The notes under the pieces are model-generated. The model made no database searches, was not told the DNA's origin, and was given only the letters and a program-made list of their open reading frames with translations. From Nostocales cyanobacterium LEGE 11386 (GTDB lineage Bacteria > Cyanobacteriota > Cyanobacteriia > Cyanobacteriales > Nostocaceae), in NCBI GenBank assembly GCA_015207155.1, contig JADEXK010000036.1, positions 1 to 60,521 of the forward strand: a stretch of DNA of 60,521 bases, given 5' to 3'. The stretch's first letter is position 1; each line of letters begins with the position of its first letter. The translations under genes and the position numbers were made by a program. Shown here piece by piece: positions 52,207 to 60,436 of this stretch.

Positions 52207-53652
52207 GTGACTGTAAGAGTCCGTCTTGCACCGAGTCCAACCGGTAATTTACATATTGGTACAGCTAGAACTGCTGTATTTAACTGGTTATTTGCCCGCC
52301 ACCACGGTGGGAAGTTCATTCTACGTATTGAAGATACAGACCTAGAGCGATCGCGCCCCGAATACACTGAAAGTATCCTTGCTGGATTAAGCTGGCTGGG
52401 ATTGAATTGGGATGAAGGGCCATTCTTTCAATCCCAACGCCTTGATATGTATAAAGAGGCGGTAGGAAAACTTTTAGAGCAAGGATTAGCCTATCGTTGC
52501 TACACCACCTCGGAAGAACTAGAAGCACTACGAGAAGCTCAGAAAGCCAGAGGCGAAGCTCCCCGCTACGACAACCGTCACCGTAATTTGACACCAGAAC
52601 AAGAAGCAGCTTATCAAGCCGAAGGGCGTAGCTTCGTGATTCGTTTCCAAATTGATCATGAACGAGAAATTGTCTGGAATGACCTAGTACGGGGAACAAT
52701 GACATGGCGAGGTAGCGATCTCGGTGGTGATATGGTCATTGCTCGTGCTTCCGAAGCAGGTATCGGTCAACCACTGTACAACTTTGCCGTTGTAGTGGAT
52801 GACATCGATATGCAAATTACCCATGTTATTCGGGGAGAAGACCACATAGCCAATACCGCCAAGCAAATTCTGTTATATGAAGCTTTTGGGGCGAAAATTC
52901 CCGAATTTGCCCATACACCCCTGATTTTAAACATGGAAGGACGCAAGCTTTCTAAACGGGATGGAGTCACTTCGATTACTGACTTTCAAAATATGGGATT
53001 TACCCCTGAAGGCTTGGTAAATTACATGACTTTGCTGGGTTGGTCACCCCCGGATTCCACTGAGGAGATATTCACCTTAGAAACCGCAGCTAAAGAGTTT
53101 AGCTTTGAGCGCGTGAATAAAGCCGGGGCTAAGTTTGATTGGGCAAAACTGGATTGGTTAAACAGTCAGTATATCCACAACATGCCAATAGATAAACTCA
53201 CAGATTTAGTCATACCGTTTTGGCAAACGGCTGAATTTACATTTGCAGGAGGACGAGAACGCCCTTGGTTAGAGCAGTTGGTAACTTTAATCAGCCAAAG
53301 TTTAACTCGTCTGGTAGATGCTGTAGCCATGAGTCAACCGTTTTTTAGTGAAACAGTTGAATTTAGTGAAGAAGCCAGCCAACAACTCAAACAAGAAGGT
53401 TCAGCAGTTGCGCTTCAGGGAATTTTCACAGCTTTGGAAAATCAGCCCCAACTTTTAGAAGCAACCGCCCAGGACATAATCAAACAGGTAGTAAAAGAGC
53501 AAAAACTGAAGAAAGGCTTAGTTATGCGATCGCTCAGAGCCGCCTTAACTGGAGATGTTCATGGCCCTGATCTGATCCAATCCTGGTTACTCCTCAATCA
53601 GATTGGTTTAGACAAACCACGCTTAAGTCAAGCCATCACCGCAGCCAGTTAG
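52207..53652 (+). CDS. gltX: Glutamyl-tRNA synthetase
   Basis: Class I aminoacyl-tRNA synthetase of 481 residues, charging tRNA-Glu, which also feeds tetrapyrrole synthesis in cyanobacteria. It starts with GTG (TVRVRLAPSPTGNLHIGTAR). The HIGH motif is HIGT and the KMSKS equivalent is KLSKR (247-251). The Rossmann core and the anticodon-binding helical domain are complete; the length is normal. In cyanobacteria this enzyme is often non-discriminating and also charges tRNA-Gln, corrected by GatCAB; that point is family knowledge. It follows tRNA-Asp by 142 bp. Confidence 0.95.
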   Translation: MTVRVRLAPSPTGNLHIGTARTAVFNWLFARHHGGKFILRIEDTDLERSRPEYTESILAGLSWLGLNWDEGPFFQSQRLDMYKEAVGKLLEQGLAYRCYTTSEELEALREAQKARGEAPRYDNRHRNLTPEQEAAYQAEGRSFVIRFQIDHEREIVWNDLVRGTMTWRGSDLGGDMVIARASEAGIGQPLYNFAVVVDDIDMQITHVIRGEDHIANTAKQILLYEAFGAKIPEFAHTPLILNMEGRKLSKRDGVTSITDFQNMGFTPEGLVNYMTLLGWSPPDSTEEIFTLETAAKEFSFERVNKAGAKFDWAKLDWLNSQYIHNMPIDKLTDLVIPFWQTAEFTFAGGRERPWLEQLVTLISQSLTRLVDAVAMSQPFFSETVEFSEEASQQLKQEGSAVALQGIFTALENQPQLLEATAQDIIKQVVKEQKLKKGLVMRSLRAALTGDVHGPDLIQSWLLLNQIGLDKPRLSQAITAAS

Positions 53653-53696
53653 CGATCGCTGCTAGTTGCTCCTACGGTGTACACACAAGTAAGACA

Positions 53697-53731
53697 CAGT
53701 GCTGGGTAAGAAGAATACTCAGCACTCAGCA
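53697..53731. repeat. Palindromic heptamer module, second copy
   Basis: CAGTGCTGGGTAAGAAGAAT followed by ACTCAGCACTCAGCA. The loop word TAAGAAGAATACTCAG is identical to that at 12128-12160. It ends directly at the start codon of a small transposase-like scrap. Confidence 0.7.
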
Positions 53732-53866
53732 ATGAGTATTGAATCTACTGTTGAACAAATTGACAGTCGGACTAAAATTTCTGGCGCACAGTGGAAAATT
53801 GAGAATATTTCTCAAGTCATTGTTCAACGTTGTGCCTATCTTAATGGATTAATCTTTGCTCGCTAA
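53732..53866 (+). pseudogene. Possible transposase C-terminal scrap
   Basis: The 44-codon frame reads ISGAQWKIENISQVIVQRC followed by AYLNG. I recall such a QW...N(V)xQVLxxRCAYLNG pattern at the C-terminal end of some transposase-like proteins. It has a start and a stop but no room for a catalytic domain, and it sits beside a palindromic repeat. It is probably a remnant. The link to a specific IS family is weak. Confidence 0.35.
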
Positions 53867-53912
53867 ATAAAAACTGGGATGCTCCCCTTTCATTCTCTGG
53901 AGAAATCATTAT

Positions 53913-55145
53913 ATGTTTTTGCAAATTAACAAAGTTCGCGAATATTTTCCCGCCTTAGCCGGAAAATGGACTTTTTTTGATAATGCTGGAGGGTCACAAA
54001 CTCTGAAAAAAGTAGTAGACAGAATTAGCGAATTTCTTCTGACTACTGATGTGCAATTGGGAGCTTCTTATGAAATTTCTCAATTAGCAGGAGAACGAGT
54101 GGCATTAGCTACTAGAGGAATGGCTACCCTAATTAATGCCAAGTCGCCAACAGAGATTGTCATGGGACCATCCACTACTATGATGTTAAAAATCCTGGCA
54201 ATTTGTCTGAGCCAAACATTCACAGATGGTGATGAAATTATTGTTACCAATTGTGACCATGAAGCAAATATTGGTGCTTGGACAAACCTGGAAAAACAAG
54301 GAATTAAAATTAAATTTTGGCAAATTCGCCCAGATACTCTAGAACTGCATTTAGAAGATTTAGAACCATTAATCACTCAACGCACAAAATTAGTAGCTTT
54401 GACTCATGCTTCTAATATTTTGGGAACTATCAACCCTATTAAAGAAATTGCTAAATTTGTACATGAGCGGGGAGCAATGATTTGTGTCGATGGTGTAGCC
54501 TATGCACCCCATAGATTAGTTGATGTGCAAGATTTAGATGTAGATTTCTATGTTCTGAGTTTTTATAAAGTTTATGGTCCTCATTATGCTTTACTTTACG
54601 GTAAAGAACAACATTTATTAAGAATTCCTGGACTAAACCATTATTTTATTGAGCAGACAGATATTCCTTATAAATTTCAATTGGGTAACGTTAATTTTGA
54701 ATTGAGTTATGGCATGTTAGGTTTATGTGATTATTTGAGTGAATTAGCACAAATACACTATGGTAATGAAACTGCACCTGAATTAAGAAATCAAATGGCG
54801 CAGGTATTTGATTTGATTAGTGTGCATGAAGAAAAAATTAGCGATCGCCTGCTACAATACCTCAACAGTCAGCCTAAAATTCGCGTGATTGGCAAATCAA
54901 CGGCTAATCGTGAATTGCGTGTACCTACGATATCTTTTGTCGTTGACAGAATTCATAGTTCGACTATCCCACCCCAAATTGACCCCTATCATATTGGAAT
55001 TCGCTACGGGGATTTTTACGCTAAACGACTAATTGAATACTTGGGATTAGCTTCTCAAGGTGGAATCGTGCGAGTCAGTATGGTGCATTACAACACAATT
55101 GAGGAAGTTGACCGCCTAATTGCAGCATTTGAGCAAGTCTTATGA
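53913..55145 (+). CDS. Cysteine desulfurase-like class V aminotransferase
   Basis: PLP enzyme of 410 residues in the branch annotated as cysteine desulfurase-like (VC1184 type). The Schiff-base residue is K219 in FYVLSFYKVYGPHYALLYG, with D193 in CVDGVAYAPHR. TNCDHEANIGAW takes the place of the usual SEHNANxxPW of SufS. The SufS/IscS loop Cys is not evident, so desulfurase activity is doubtful and the substrate unknown. GGAG lies 10 bases before the start. It differs clearly from the other class V enzyme in the window (41975-43171). It is a single gene. Confidence 0.8.
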   Translation: MFLQINKVREYFPALAGKWTFFDNAGGSQTLKKVVDRISEFLLTTDVQLGASYEISQLAGERVALATRGMATLINAKSPTEIVMGPSTTMMLKILAICLSQTFTDGDEIIVTNCDHEANIGAWTNLEKQGIKIKFWQIRPDTLELHLEDLEPLITQRTKLVALTHASNILGTINPIKEIAKFVHERGAMICVDGVAYAPHRLVDVQDLDVDFYVLSFYKVYGPHYALLYGKEQHLLRIPGLNHYFIEQTDIPYKFQLGNVNFELSYGMLGLCDYLSELAQIHYGNETAPELRNQMAQVFDLISVHEEKISDRLLQYLNSQPKIRVIGKSTANRELRVPTISFVVDRIHSSTIPPQIDPYHIGIRYGDFYAKRLIEYLGLASQGGIVRVSMVHYNTIEEVDRLIAAFEQVL

Positions 55146-55287
55146 AGAGTGTTAGGCGTAGTGGCGTGTCTAGTCTAAAATGTGGCATAAACAAATGATT
55201 GTGGGGTGGGCATCTTGCCTGTTTCACAAGACAATCATCATGAACCATTTTAGCCTTGACCTTACTCCATCGAGCCGCACTTTTAAC

Positions 55288-55953
55288 TCAGCACTCTTCA
55301 TTGGGTATTGCTTCTAAATCGGCTTTCGGTAGCGGTGGACGCACACATAAATACATCAACGGGCCGAACAGTGGAACTAAAGCTATTAACCAGAACAACT
55401 GCGGATTTTGCCACCCCCGTCGAGCCATATCGTCTCCCAGTAATGTGGGAAATAATAAACAAAGTAGGCAGAAATCTAAACTCATGACATGGATAAAGCG
55501 GTTAGTTTGCCACTGCTGGACAAAATTTCCCCAATCTCCTTGTAAACCATAGGTAACTAGAATCACTGCGGCTATAGTCAAAACAAAACCAATGACACGA
55601 GAATCCAGTAATTTAATCAAAAGATTTTTTTTGCCAATAAACTCTTGATTTGGTTTCCGTAGAGCTAAATAGGGCACAATTGCAAAAGCACCAACAGCAA
55701 AAGAAGCGATCGCAAACAGCCAAGCGGGAATTTTTTGACCTCTACCATCAATCAACATCACAGCGCTGTAAATCATAGGCCAGATGCCCATGAGGTTGAA
55801 TAATGCTATGACTAAGGGATTAATGCCTTGCCATTGACCAAGAGAAAGGTTTTGAATTAACTCGAATGTATCAGGTTGATTAGGAGGAGCAAGAAGAAAA
55901 GCATAAGTAATAAATCCTAGCCACAGCACCCCAAAGGCAATTTTTCTGAGCAT
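55288..55953 (-). CDS. Polytopic membrane protein (DUF2834-like)
   Basis: I chose ATG 55953; GTG 55962 would add three residues. The 221-residue protein has about six membrane segments, among them LRKIAFGVLWLGFITYAFLL, FNLMGIWPMIYSAVMLI and WLFAIASFAVGAFAIVPYLAL. It has a duplicated pattern of short linked helices as in DUF2834 proteins. GLQGDWGNFVQQWQTNRFIH and SLDFCLLCLLFPTLL in the C-terminal half are conserved-looking. It starts 12 bp after the hrcA stop on the same strand, so the two are likely co-transcribed. Function unknown. Confidence 0.7.
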   Translation of the reverse strand: MLRKIAFGVLWLGFITYAFLLAPPNQPDTFELIQNLSLGQWQGINPLVIALFNLMGIWPMIYSAVMLIDGRGQKIPAWLFAIASFAVGAFAIVPYLALRKPNQEFIGKKNLLIKLLDSRVIGFVLTIAAVILVTYGLQGDWGNFVQQWQTNRFIHVMSLDFCLLCLLFPTLLGDDMARRGWQNPQLFWLIALVPLFGPLMYLCVRPPLPKADLEAIPNEEC

Positions 55954-55965
55954 GATTGGCACAAA

Positions 55966-57042
55966 TTAACTAAAAGCTTCTGAGAGGTAATCAGCCGCCG
56001 CCGCTACAACTGCGATCGCACTTTCATAATCTAGGCGTGTCGGCCCTAAAACTCCCACACTTCCTACTGGTAGCAAACCCCGGCGATATGTAGAAGTGAT
56101 CAAAGTGCAGGTACGTATCGGCTCTAGTGGATTTTCTGCACCAATACGAACTGTTACCTTTGATTTACCCATTTCTTCCATCTCCGGTTCCTCAAAGATT
56201 AATCGCCACAGTTGGTCTTGTTCTTCTTCCAGCAGGTGGATAATTGTCTGCACTTGCTGTAATTGAGAAAATTCTGGCTGACGCAAAACTTCTGCTACAC
56301 CCCGAACCATAATTTGGGTCGTAGTTGGTGCGAGGGTGCGACGGGTTAATTCTGCAACTGAACTTTTCAAGAATTCACCGTAGCGTTGAAACTCTTGATC
56401 TAATTCACTCCAGTCCAAGGTGGCTAATTCCAATAAGCTGCGTCCCCGCAAGTGGGTGTTCAAAAAGTTAGAAACAATCTGTAATTCGTGATCTATTACC
56501 TCTGGTTCTGGTTGTGTTTCTTCTTTGGCTGGTGACAAATCCATTAGCCGAGAATGGGTTTCATAAGCATCCGTCACCACAATCAGCATGATTCGTCCTG
56601 CTTCAATTTGCACTAATTGCAGATGTCGCAAAATGGCTGTATTTGTTTGCGGCATGGTAATCAAGCTGATACAGCCACTCAAGGTGGCTAAAATCTGTGC
56701 GGCTCCTTGTAGTATGGCTTCTAAACTCCAATCTTCCCAATGGAGACGCTTTTGCAGTGCCAGTTCTACCTCTTTCGCTAAAATTTCCGAGGGTGTAATT
56801 AACTGGTCAACATAAATGCGATAACCTGAGTCAGAAGGTATTCGTCCGGCAGAGGTGTGTGGCTGATAAAGTAAACCAGATTTTTCTAAAACACCCATCA
56901 CATTCCGAATCGTAGCTGAACTAACACCCAGGTCGTACTCCTCGACCAAAGCTTTTGAACCAACAGGCTCTGCTGTAGCGATATAATGGCGTACCGTTGC
57001 CCAAAGTATATGCTGTTGTCGATTTGTCAACTGGACTTCCAT
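55966..57042 (-). CDS. hrcA: Heat-inducible transcription repressor HrcA
   Basis: Represses groESL-type heat-shock operons by binding the CIRCE element (TTAGCACTC-N9-GAGTGCTAA); folding by GroEL keeps it active. It has 358 residues with the normal HrcA layout. An N-terminal winged helix-turn-helix reads LTNRQQHILWATVRHYIATA, then PVGSKALVEEY and SSATIRNVMGVLEKSG. The YQPHTSAGRIPSDSGYR segment is diagnostic. The C-terminal GAF-like part ends VGVLGPTRLDYESAIAVV. No CIRCE element is seen in the window. Four 24-bp direct repeats lie 12 bp upstream of its start codon, where one would expect a promoter or leader. No ribosome binding site is visible. Confidence 0.92.
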   Translation of the reverse strand: MEVQLTNRQQHILWATVRHYIATAEPVGSKALVEEYDLGVSSATIRNVMGVLEKSGLLYQPHTSAGRIPSDSGYRIYVDQLITPSEILAKEVELALQKRLHWEDWSLEAILQGAAQILATLSGCISLITMPQTNTAILRHLQLVQIEAGRIMLIVVTDAYETHSRLMDLSPAKEETQPEPEVIDHELQIVSNFLNTHLRGRSLLELATLDWSELDQEFQRYGEFLKSSVAELTRRTLAPTTTQIMVRGVAEVLRQPEFSQLQQVQTIIHLLEEEQDQLWRLIFEEPEMEEMGKSKVTVRIGAENPLEPIRTCTLITSTYRRGLLPVGSVGVLGPTRLDYESAIAVVAAAADYLSEAFS

Positions 57043-57054
57043 AGGGTATGTTTT

Positions 57055-57150
57055 GCTGAAGGCAAACTTTAATCAAACGCTGAAGGCAAACTTTAATCAA
57101 ACGCTGAAGGCAAACTTTAATCAAATGCTGAAGGCAAACTTTAATCAAAC
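57055..57150. repeat. Four tandem 24-bp repeats upstream of hrcA
   Basis: Units begin at 57055, 57079, 57103 and 57127. Each reads GCTGAAGGCAAACTTTAATC plus AAAC, and only the third differs in one base (final AAAT). The unit length is exactly 24 bp. On the hrcA coding strand this is GTTTGATTAAAGTTTGCCTT plus CAGC. The tract starts 13 bp upstream of the hrcA ATG. Confidence 0.95.
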
Positions 57151-57545
57151 TGGGAAAACATCTAGGGCTTGAAAGCAAATAAAGATAAATAATAGTTAAC
57201 TAAGATAGCAAAATATTTAGTTTTACTGTAGCTGCTAATAGCCAATTTCTGAGATTGCTATTTCATAGAGTTTAATCATTGCCAACAACGCTGCTGTTAT
57301 TAGGTATAATTATTTGGTATTTTTAAGTATTTTTGCAGATTTTGCTAATCAAAGCTGTACTTTCAGATACTGAATTTTAGCAACGCTCCATATATGTGCA
57401 GAGTGAGTAAACTGCTTTCTGCTGCTTAGATACAGGATTTTTCCGTACTAGACCTAAACTTGGATAGTGCTGTGTTAAGAATAGCATTGCTGAGATGAAA
57501 AAGTAAGTTTCATCTCAGTCATGTTATGGTTCAGGAGATGATGAG
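57151..57545. other. Spacer between hrcA repeats and rhodanese gene
   Basis: No gene is visible. It is AT-rich, with a terminator-like hairpin near the rhodanese gene end (57490-57518). An upstream promoter for hrcA should lie in this stretch if the repeats are transcribed. Confidence 0.5.
57490..57518. terminator. Terminator-like hairpin after the rhodanese gene
   Basis: CTGAGATGAAA (57490-57500) and TTTCATCTCAG (57508-57518) make a perfect 11-bp stem with a 7-nt loop, 27 bp downstream of the minus-strand rhodanese stop. No long T tract follows. Confidence 0.6.
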
Positions 57546-57905
57546 CTAATATTGGGGAATTGAAGAGTCAACCAACAGGGAGTAGGCATCAATGCCACCC
57601 GCAATATTTTTAACATTTGTAAATCCTTGAGCAACTAACCACTGACACATTTGAGCAGAACGAATACCGTGGTGACATAGCACAAGAGTTTCAGCTTGGG
57701 GATTGAAGATAGTAGGTACTTGATCCCCCCATTCGACAAATTCGCTCAGAGGTAAATTGACAAAGCCTTCAATGTGAGCGATCGCTAATTCTTGGGGTTC
57801 ACGCACATCTACTAACTGAATACTTGCATCATTAGAAGACAGACGTTGAGCTAGTTCCTCTACACTAATCTGAGTAATTGGTTGACCAGAAGGATTCCCT
57901 GCCAT
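57546..57905 (-). CDS. Single-domain rhodanese-like protein
   Basis: The 119-residue cytoplasmic protein has the rhodanese fold: ITQISVEELAQRL, VDVREPQELAIAHIEGFVNL and LVLCHHGIRSAQMCQWL with active-site Cys77. NIAGGIDAYS is the closing motif. The six-residue loop CHHGIRS is the size expected for sulfurtransferases that carry persulfide sulfur. Donor and acceptor are unknown. It is a single gene. Confidence 0.9.
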   Translation of the reverse strand: MAGNPSGQPITQISVEELAQRLSSNDASIQLVDVREPQELAIAHIEGFVNLPLSEFVEWGDQVPTIFNPQAETLVLCHHGIRSAQMCQWLVAQGFTNVKNIAGGIDAYSLLVDSSIPQY

Positions 57906-58016
57906 GAGTTTTTTGTAAACAATCTTATATTCCTTATGGTGACAGAAAATTTAGGCTCTAGCATGAGCATCTATTCTTAGGGGAATGGGGAGTAGGGATA
58001 AATTAAATAATAATTC

Positions 58017-58075
58017 TTCACTCAGCACTCCCCTTCGACTTCGCTCAGGGCAAGCGCACTCAGCACTCAGCACTT
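58017..58075. repeat. CTCAGCACT heptamer repeat block
   Basis: CACTCAGCACTCCCC, then CTTCGACTTCGCTCAGGG, then CACTCAGCACTCAGCACTT. Heptamers enclose a short palindrome-like module (CTTCGACTTCGCTCAG), as in the blocks at 5391 and 12128. Confidence 0.7.
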
Positions 58076-58123
58076 AAAAAACCACTTTCCATGCTTAAAT
58101 GGCTGTAAAACTTCTGGTTTAGT

Positions 58124-59782
58124 ATGTCTAATGTGAATAACCAACGCTCATTCGTCGGTTTTTTAGTAGCTGGTGCGATCGCGCTGATAATTGCGATCGC
58201 GGGTTTTTACTGGTTTTTCACTAAAAGTCCGGTTAAAATCGCCTCCACTTCCCAGCCTGGTGCTGCCATATTTGTATCCAAGCTTGCTCCGATAATGGTG
58301 TCTTTACTGACAAATCCGGAGCGTTTGCAGTCTTTGGAGCATGAAGGAGAATTATCTAAACTCAAAACCAGTTTATTGGCTAAGAGTGGTATAGATTACA
58401 AACAAGATATTCAACCTTGGCTAGGAAATGAAATTACTTTGTCTGTCACGACTTTAGATATTGACCGCGACGTGGAAAACGGACAGCAGCCAGGGTATCT
58501 CATGGCATTAGCAACTGATGAACCAGAGAAAAGCCGCGAGTTTTTAGATTTGTTGTTTTCTAAGCGGGTGTTGGCTGGAGCAAACTTAGCTGTAGAACAA
58601 TATGAAGGCGTAAAGCTAATATATGCCAATTCCCAACCAGAGCAAGATTTCCTTGCTGGTGCAGTTGTGGATGGTTTTGTGTTGTTTGCTAATGATCCGA
58701 AAGTGCTGCGAGATGCAATTAATAATGTCCAAGCTCCCGATCTAAATTTGACAAGTTCCCCCAAATACCAAAAAGCTACTCAACAACTTCCCCAAGGGGT
58801 ATTTGCTACAGCTTTTCTCAATCTTCCTATTGTGGCGAAATGGCAAGGTTTAGAAATACCAGAAATAACCTACGATAGTCAAATTATTTCTCTATTATTA
58901 AACCCCAAGGGACTGCTGGCAGAAACTGAATTTCTGACCGACTCGGAAATTTTTCCCCCATCCTCACCACTATCTAAACCTGTAGGAGCGTTACAATATA
59001 TACCAGATACCGCAGGGTTGGTAATTTCCAGTTCTCATTTGCATAACTTGGGTAATAGTGATTTAGCTAAACTCTGGACGCAAGCAAAAACCGCTATATC
59101 TGGTTCTGGCACAGATATCATTTCCAGATTGATACAACCATTAGCAGAGGTTGAAAAAAGCAAGAGTATTAACTTGGCAGAAGATATCTTTAGCTGGGTA
59201 AAAGGAGAATATGCCCTAGCTTTGTTACCTCATGAAGGGCAAACCATTCCCGATTGGATTTTTGTTGTAGAACGATTAGAGGATGTACCAGCAGGGATTT
59301 CGCGCTTAGATGCGATCGCCTCAGCAAATGGACTCAGCACTAGTTCTCTCAGTCTAGATCAACAAAAAATCACCGCCTGGACAGAGTTAGCCGCCGCGAC
59401 TAAACAAACTGATACTAAAGAACGCCCATCATTCGCCATTGAGGCCAAAGTACAGGGAGTACACACAACCCTAGGAAATTACGAAATTTTTGCAGCTAAT
59501 TTGGAAACTTTGAACGAAGTGATCACAGCCAAGAAAAATTCCTTAATTGACGATCGCAGTTTCCAAGATAGTATCGCTGCGCTTTCCCAACCCAATCAAG
59601 GTTATATTTATCTTGATTGGACAAAAAGCCAAGGTTTGTTAGAGCGTCAATTACCAATTTTAAAGTTAGTAGAAATAGTGGGTAAACCGTTTTTTAACAA
59701 CCTGCGATCGCTCACTCTTAGTAGTTACGGTAGCGAGACAGGATCACTCAAAGGTGGTGTATTATTCCGATTCAATCAATAA
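58124..59782 (+). CDS. DUF3352 protein, membrane-anchored
   Basis: The 552-residue protein has one N-terminal membrane anchor (FVGFLVAGAIALIIAIAGFYWFF, about residues 11-33). A large exported part follows. Recognisable DUF3352 segments are STSQPGAAIFVSKLAPIMVSL, DIQPWLGNEITLSVTTLDID, and PGYLMALATDEPEKSREFLDLL. FAIEAKVQGVHTTLGNYEIF comes later. The family is widespread in cyanobacteria with unknown function. No catalytic motif is visible. The beginning of the gene is dense in HIP1 sites (two within about 30 bp). It is followed by a small secreted-protein gene on the same strand 161 bp away. Confidence 0.85.
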   Translation: MSNVNNQRSFVGFLVAGAIALIIAIAGFYWFFTKSPVKIASTSQPGAAIFVSKLAPIMVSLLTNPERLQSLEHEGELSKLKTSLLAKSGIDYKQDIQPWLGNEITLSVTTLDIDRDVENGQQPGYLMALATDEPEKSREFLDLLFSKRVLAGANLAVEQYEGVKLIYANSQPEQDFLAGAVVDGFVLFANDPKVLRDAINNVQAPDLNLTSSPKYQKATQQLPQGVFATAFLNLPIVAKWQGLEIPEITYDSQIISLLLNPKGLLAETEFLTDSEIFPPSSPLSKPVGALQYIPDTAGLVISSSHLHNLGNSDLAKLWTQAKTAISGSGTDIISRLIQPLAEVEKSKSINLAEDIFSWVKGEYALALLPHEGQTIPDWIFVVERLEDVPAGISRLDAIASANGLSTSSLSLDQQKITAWTELAAATKQTDTKERPSFAIEAKVQGVHTTLGNYEIFAANLETLNEVITAKKNSLIDDRSFQDSIAALSQPNQGYIYLDWTKSQGLLERQLPILKLVEIVGKPFFNNLRSLTLSSYGSETGSLKGGVLFRFNQ

Positions 59783-59943
59783 TTAAATTTTCGTAGAGTG
59801 TGAAAAGGCAAAATTTCATTTTGTCTTTTACCTCTACTGACCAATTATGTAAATTGTGGCAAAATCAAAAAATTATCTGGAATTGTTTAATTAAAATATG
59901 TTGTATATATCATCAAAATAAAAGCCTGTTGGAGGGCTACTTT

Positions 59944-60435
59944 ATGAAATACCGTCGCCCCCGGCATCATTTTCGAGGCGGTTGGCTTTTGGCTATAGTT
60001 ACCGCTATTACTGCTACACCTGCCATAGCAGAAACATCACATTTTGGTACATTAAGCCTGTCACCAGGTTTCGATTCAGCACAAGGAACAGTTACTGGTT
60101 ACACAGGTGGTTCTTACTCTCTGTCTGACATTAGCAAACGCGATCGCGATCGTCATCCCTGTGTCGGATTTGCAGATCCCCAACCAGATCACATTTTAGT
60201 TTTAGAAAAAGACTTTGAGACGCTCAAAATACTAGTCAACAGTGGTGGACATGACACCACCTTACTTATTCAAGGCCCAGACGACAAAACAATTCGCTGT
60301 GGTGATGACACTGGAGCAAGTAAAGATGCCAGTATTGCCGACAAAAACTTGAAAAGTGGTACTTATAGGATTTGGGTAGGTACTTTTAATCCTGGAGTTA
60401 GGCGTAACTATACTCTGACGGTGCAGCAAAAATAA
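59944..60435 (+). CDS. Small secreted protein
   Basis: ATG 59944 was chosen: GGAGGG lies seven bases upstream and a textbook signal peptide follows. The basic start MKYRRPRHHFRGG precedes a hydrophobic WLLAIVTAITATPAIA, cleaved after AIA (about residue 29). Upstream in-frame ATG/GTG-like starts from 59800 are rejected. The mature protein of about 134 residues has two Cys (HPCVGFADPQPDH, IRCGDDTGAS) and reads like a pre-peptidase C-terminal/jelly-roll domain: FETLKILVNSGGHDTTLLI, then LKSGTYRIWVGTF and YTLTVQQ. It has no catalytic motif. It is probably periplasmic or extracellular. Confidence 0.75.
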   Translation: MKYRRPRHHFRGGWLLAIVTAITATPAIAETSHFGTLSLSPGFDSAQGTVTGYTGGSYSLSDISKRDRDRHPCVGFADPQPDHILVLEKDFETLKILVNSGGHDTTLLIQGPDDKTIRCGDDTGASKDASIADKNLKSGTYRIWVGTFNPGVRRNYTLTVQQK

Positions 60436-60436
60436 A

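Noticed and set aside
56921..57178. 85-codon minus-strand frame with four LIKVCLQR units
   Set aside because: It is the translation of the 24-bp DNA repeats and then runs out of frame inside hrcA; kept only as a remark under the repeat finding.
57043..57545. CIRCE element for hrcA autoregulation
   Set aside because: No TTAGCACTC-N9-GAGTGCTAA pattern found upstream of hrcA; only the 24-bp repeats are there.
58411..58764. 117-codon minus-strand frame inside the DUF3352 gene
   Set aside because: Antisense shadow of a well-supported gene with no recognisable features.
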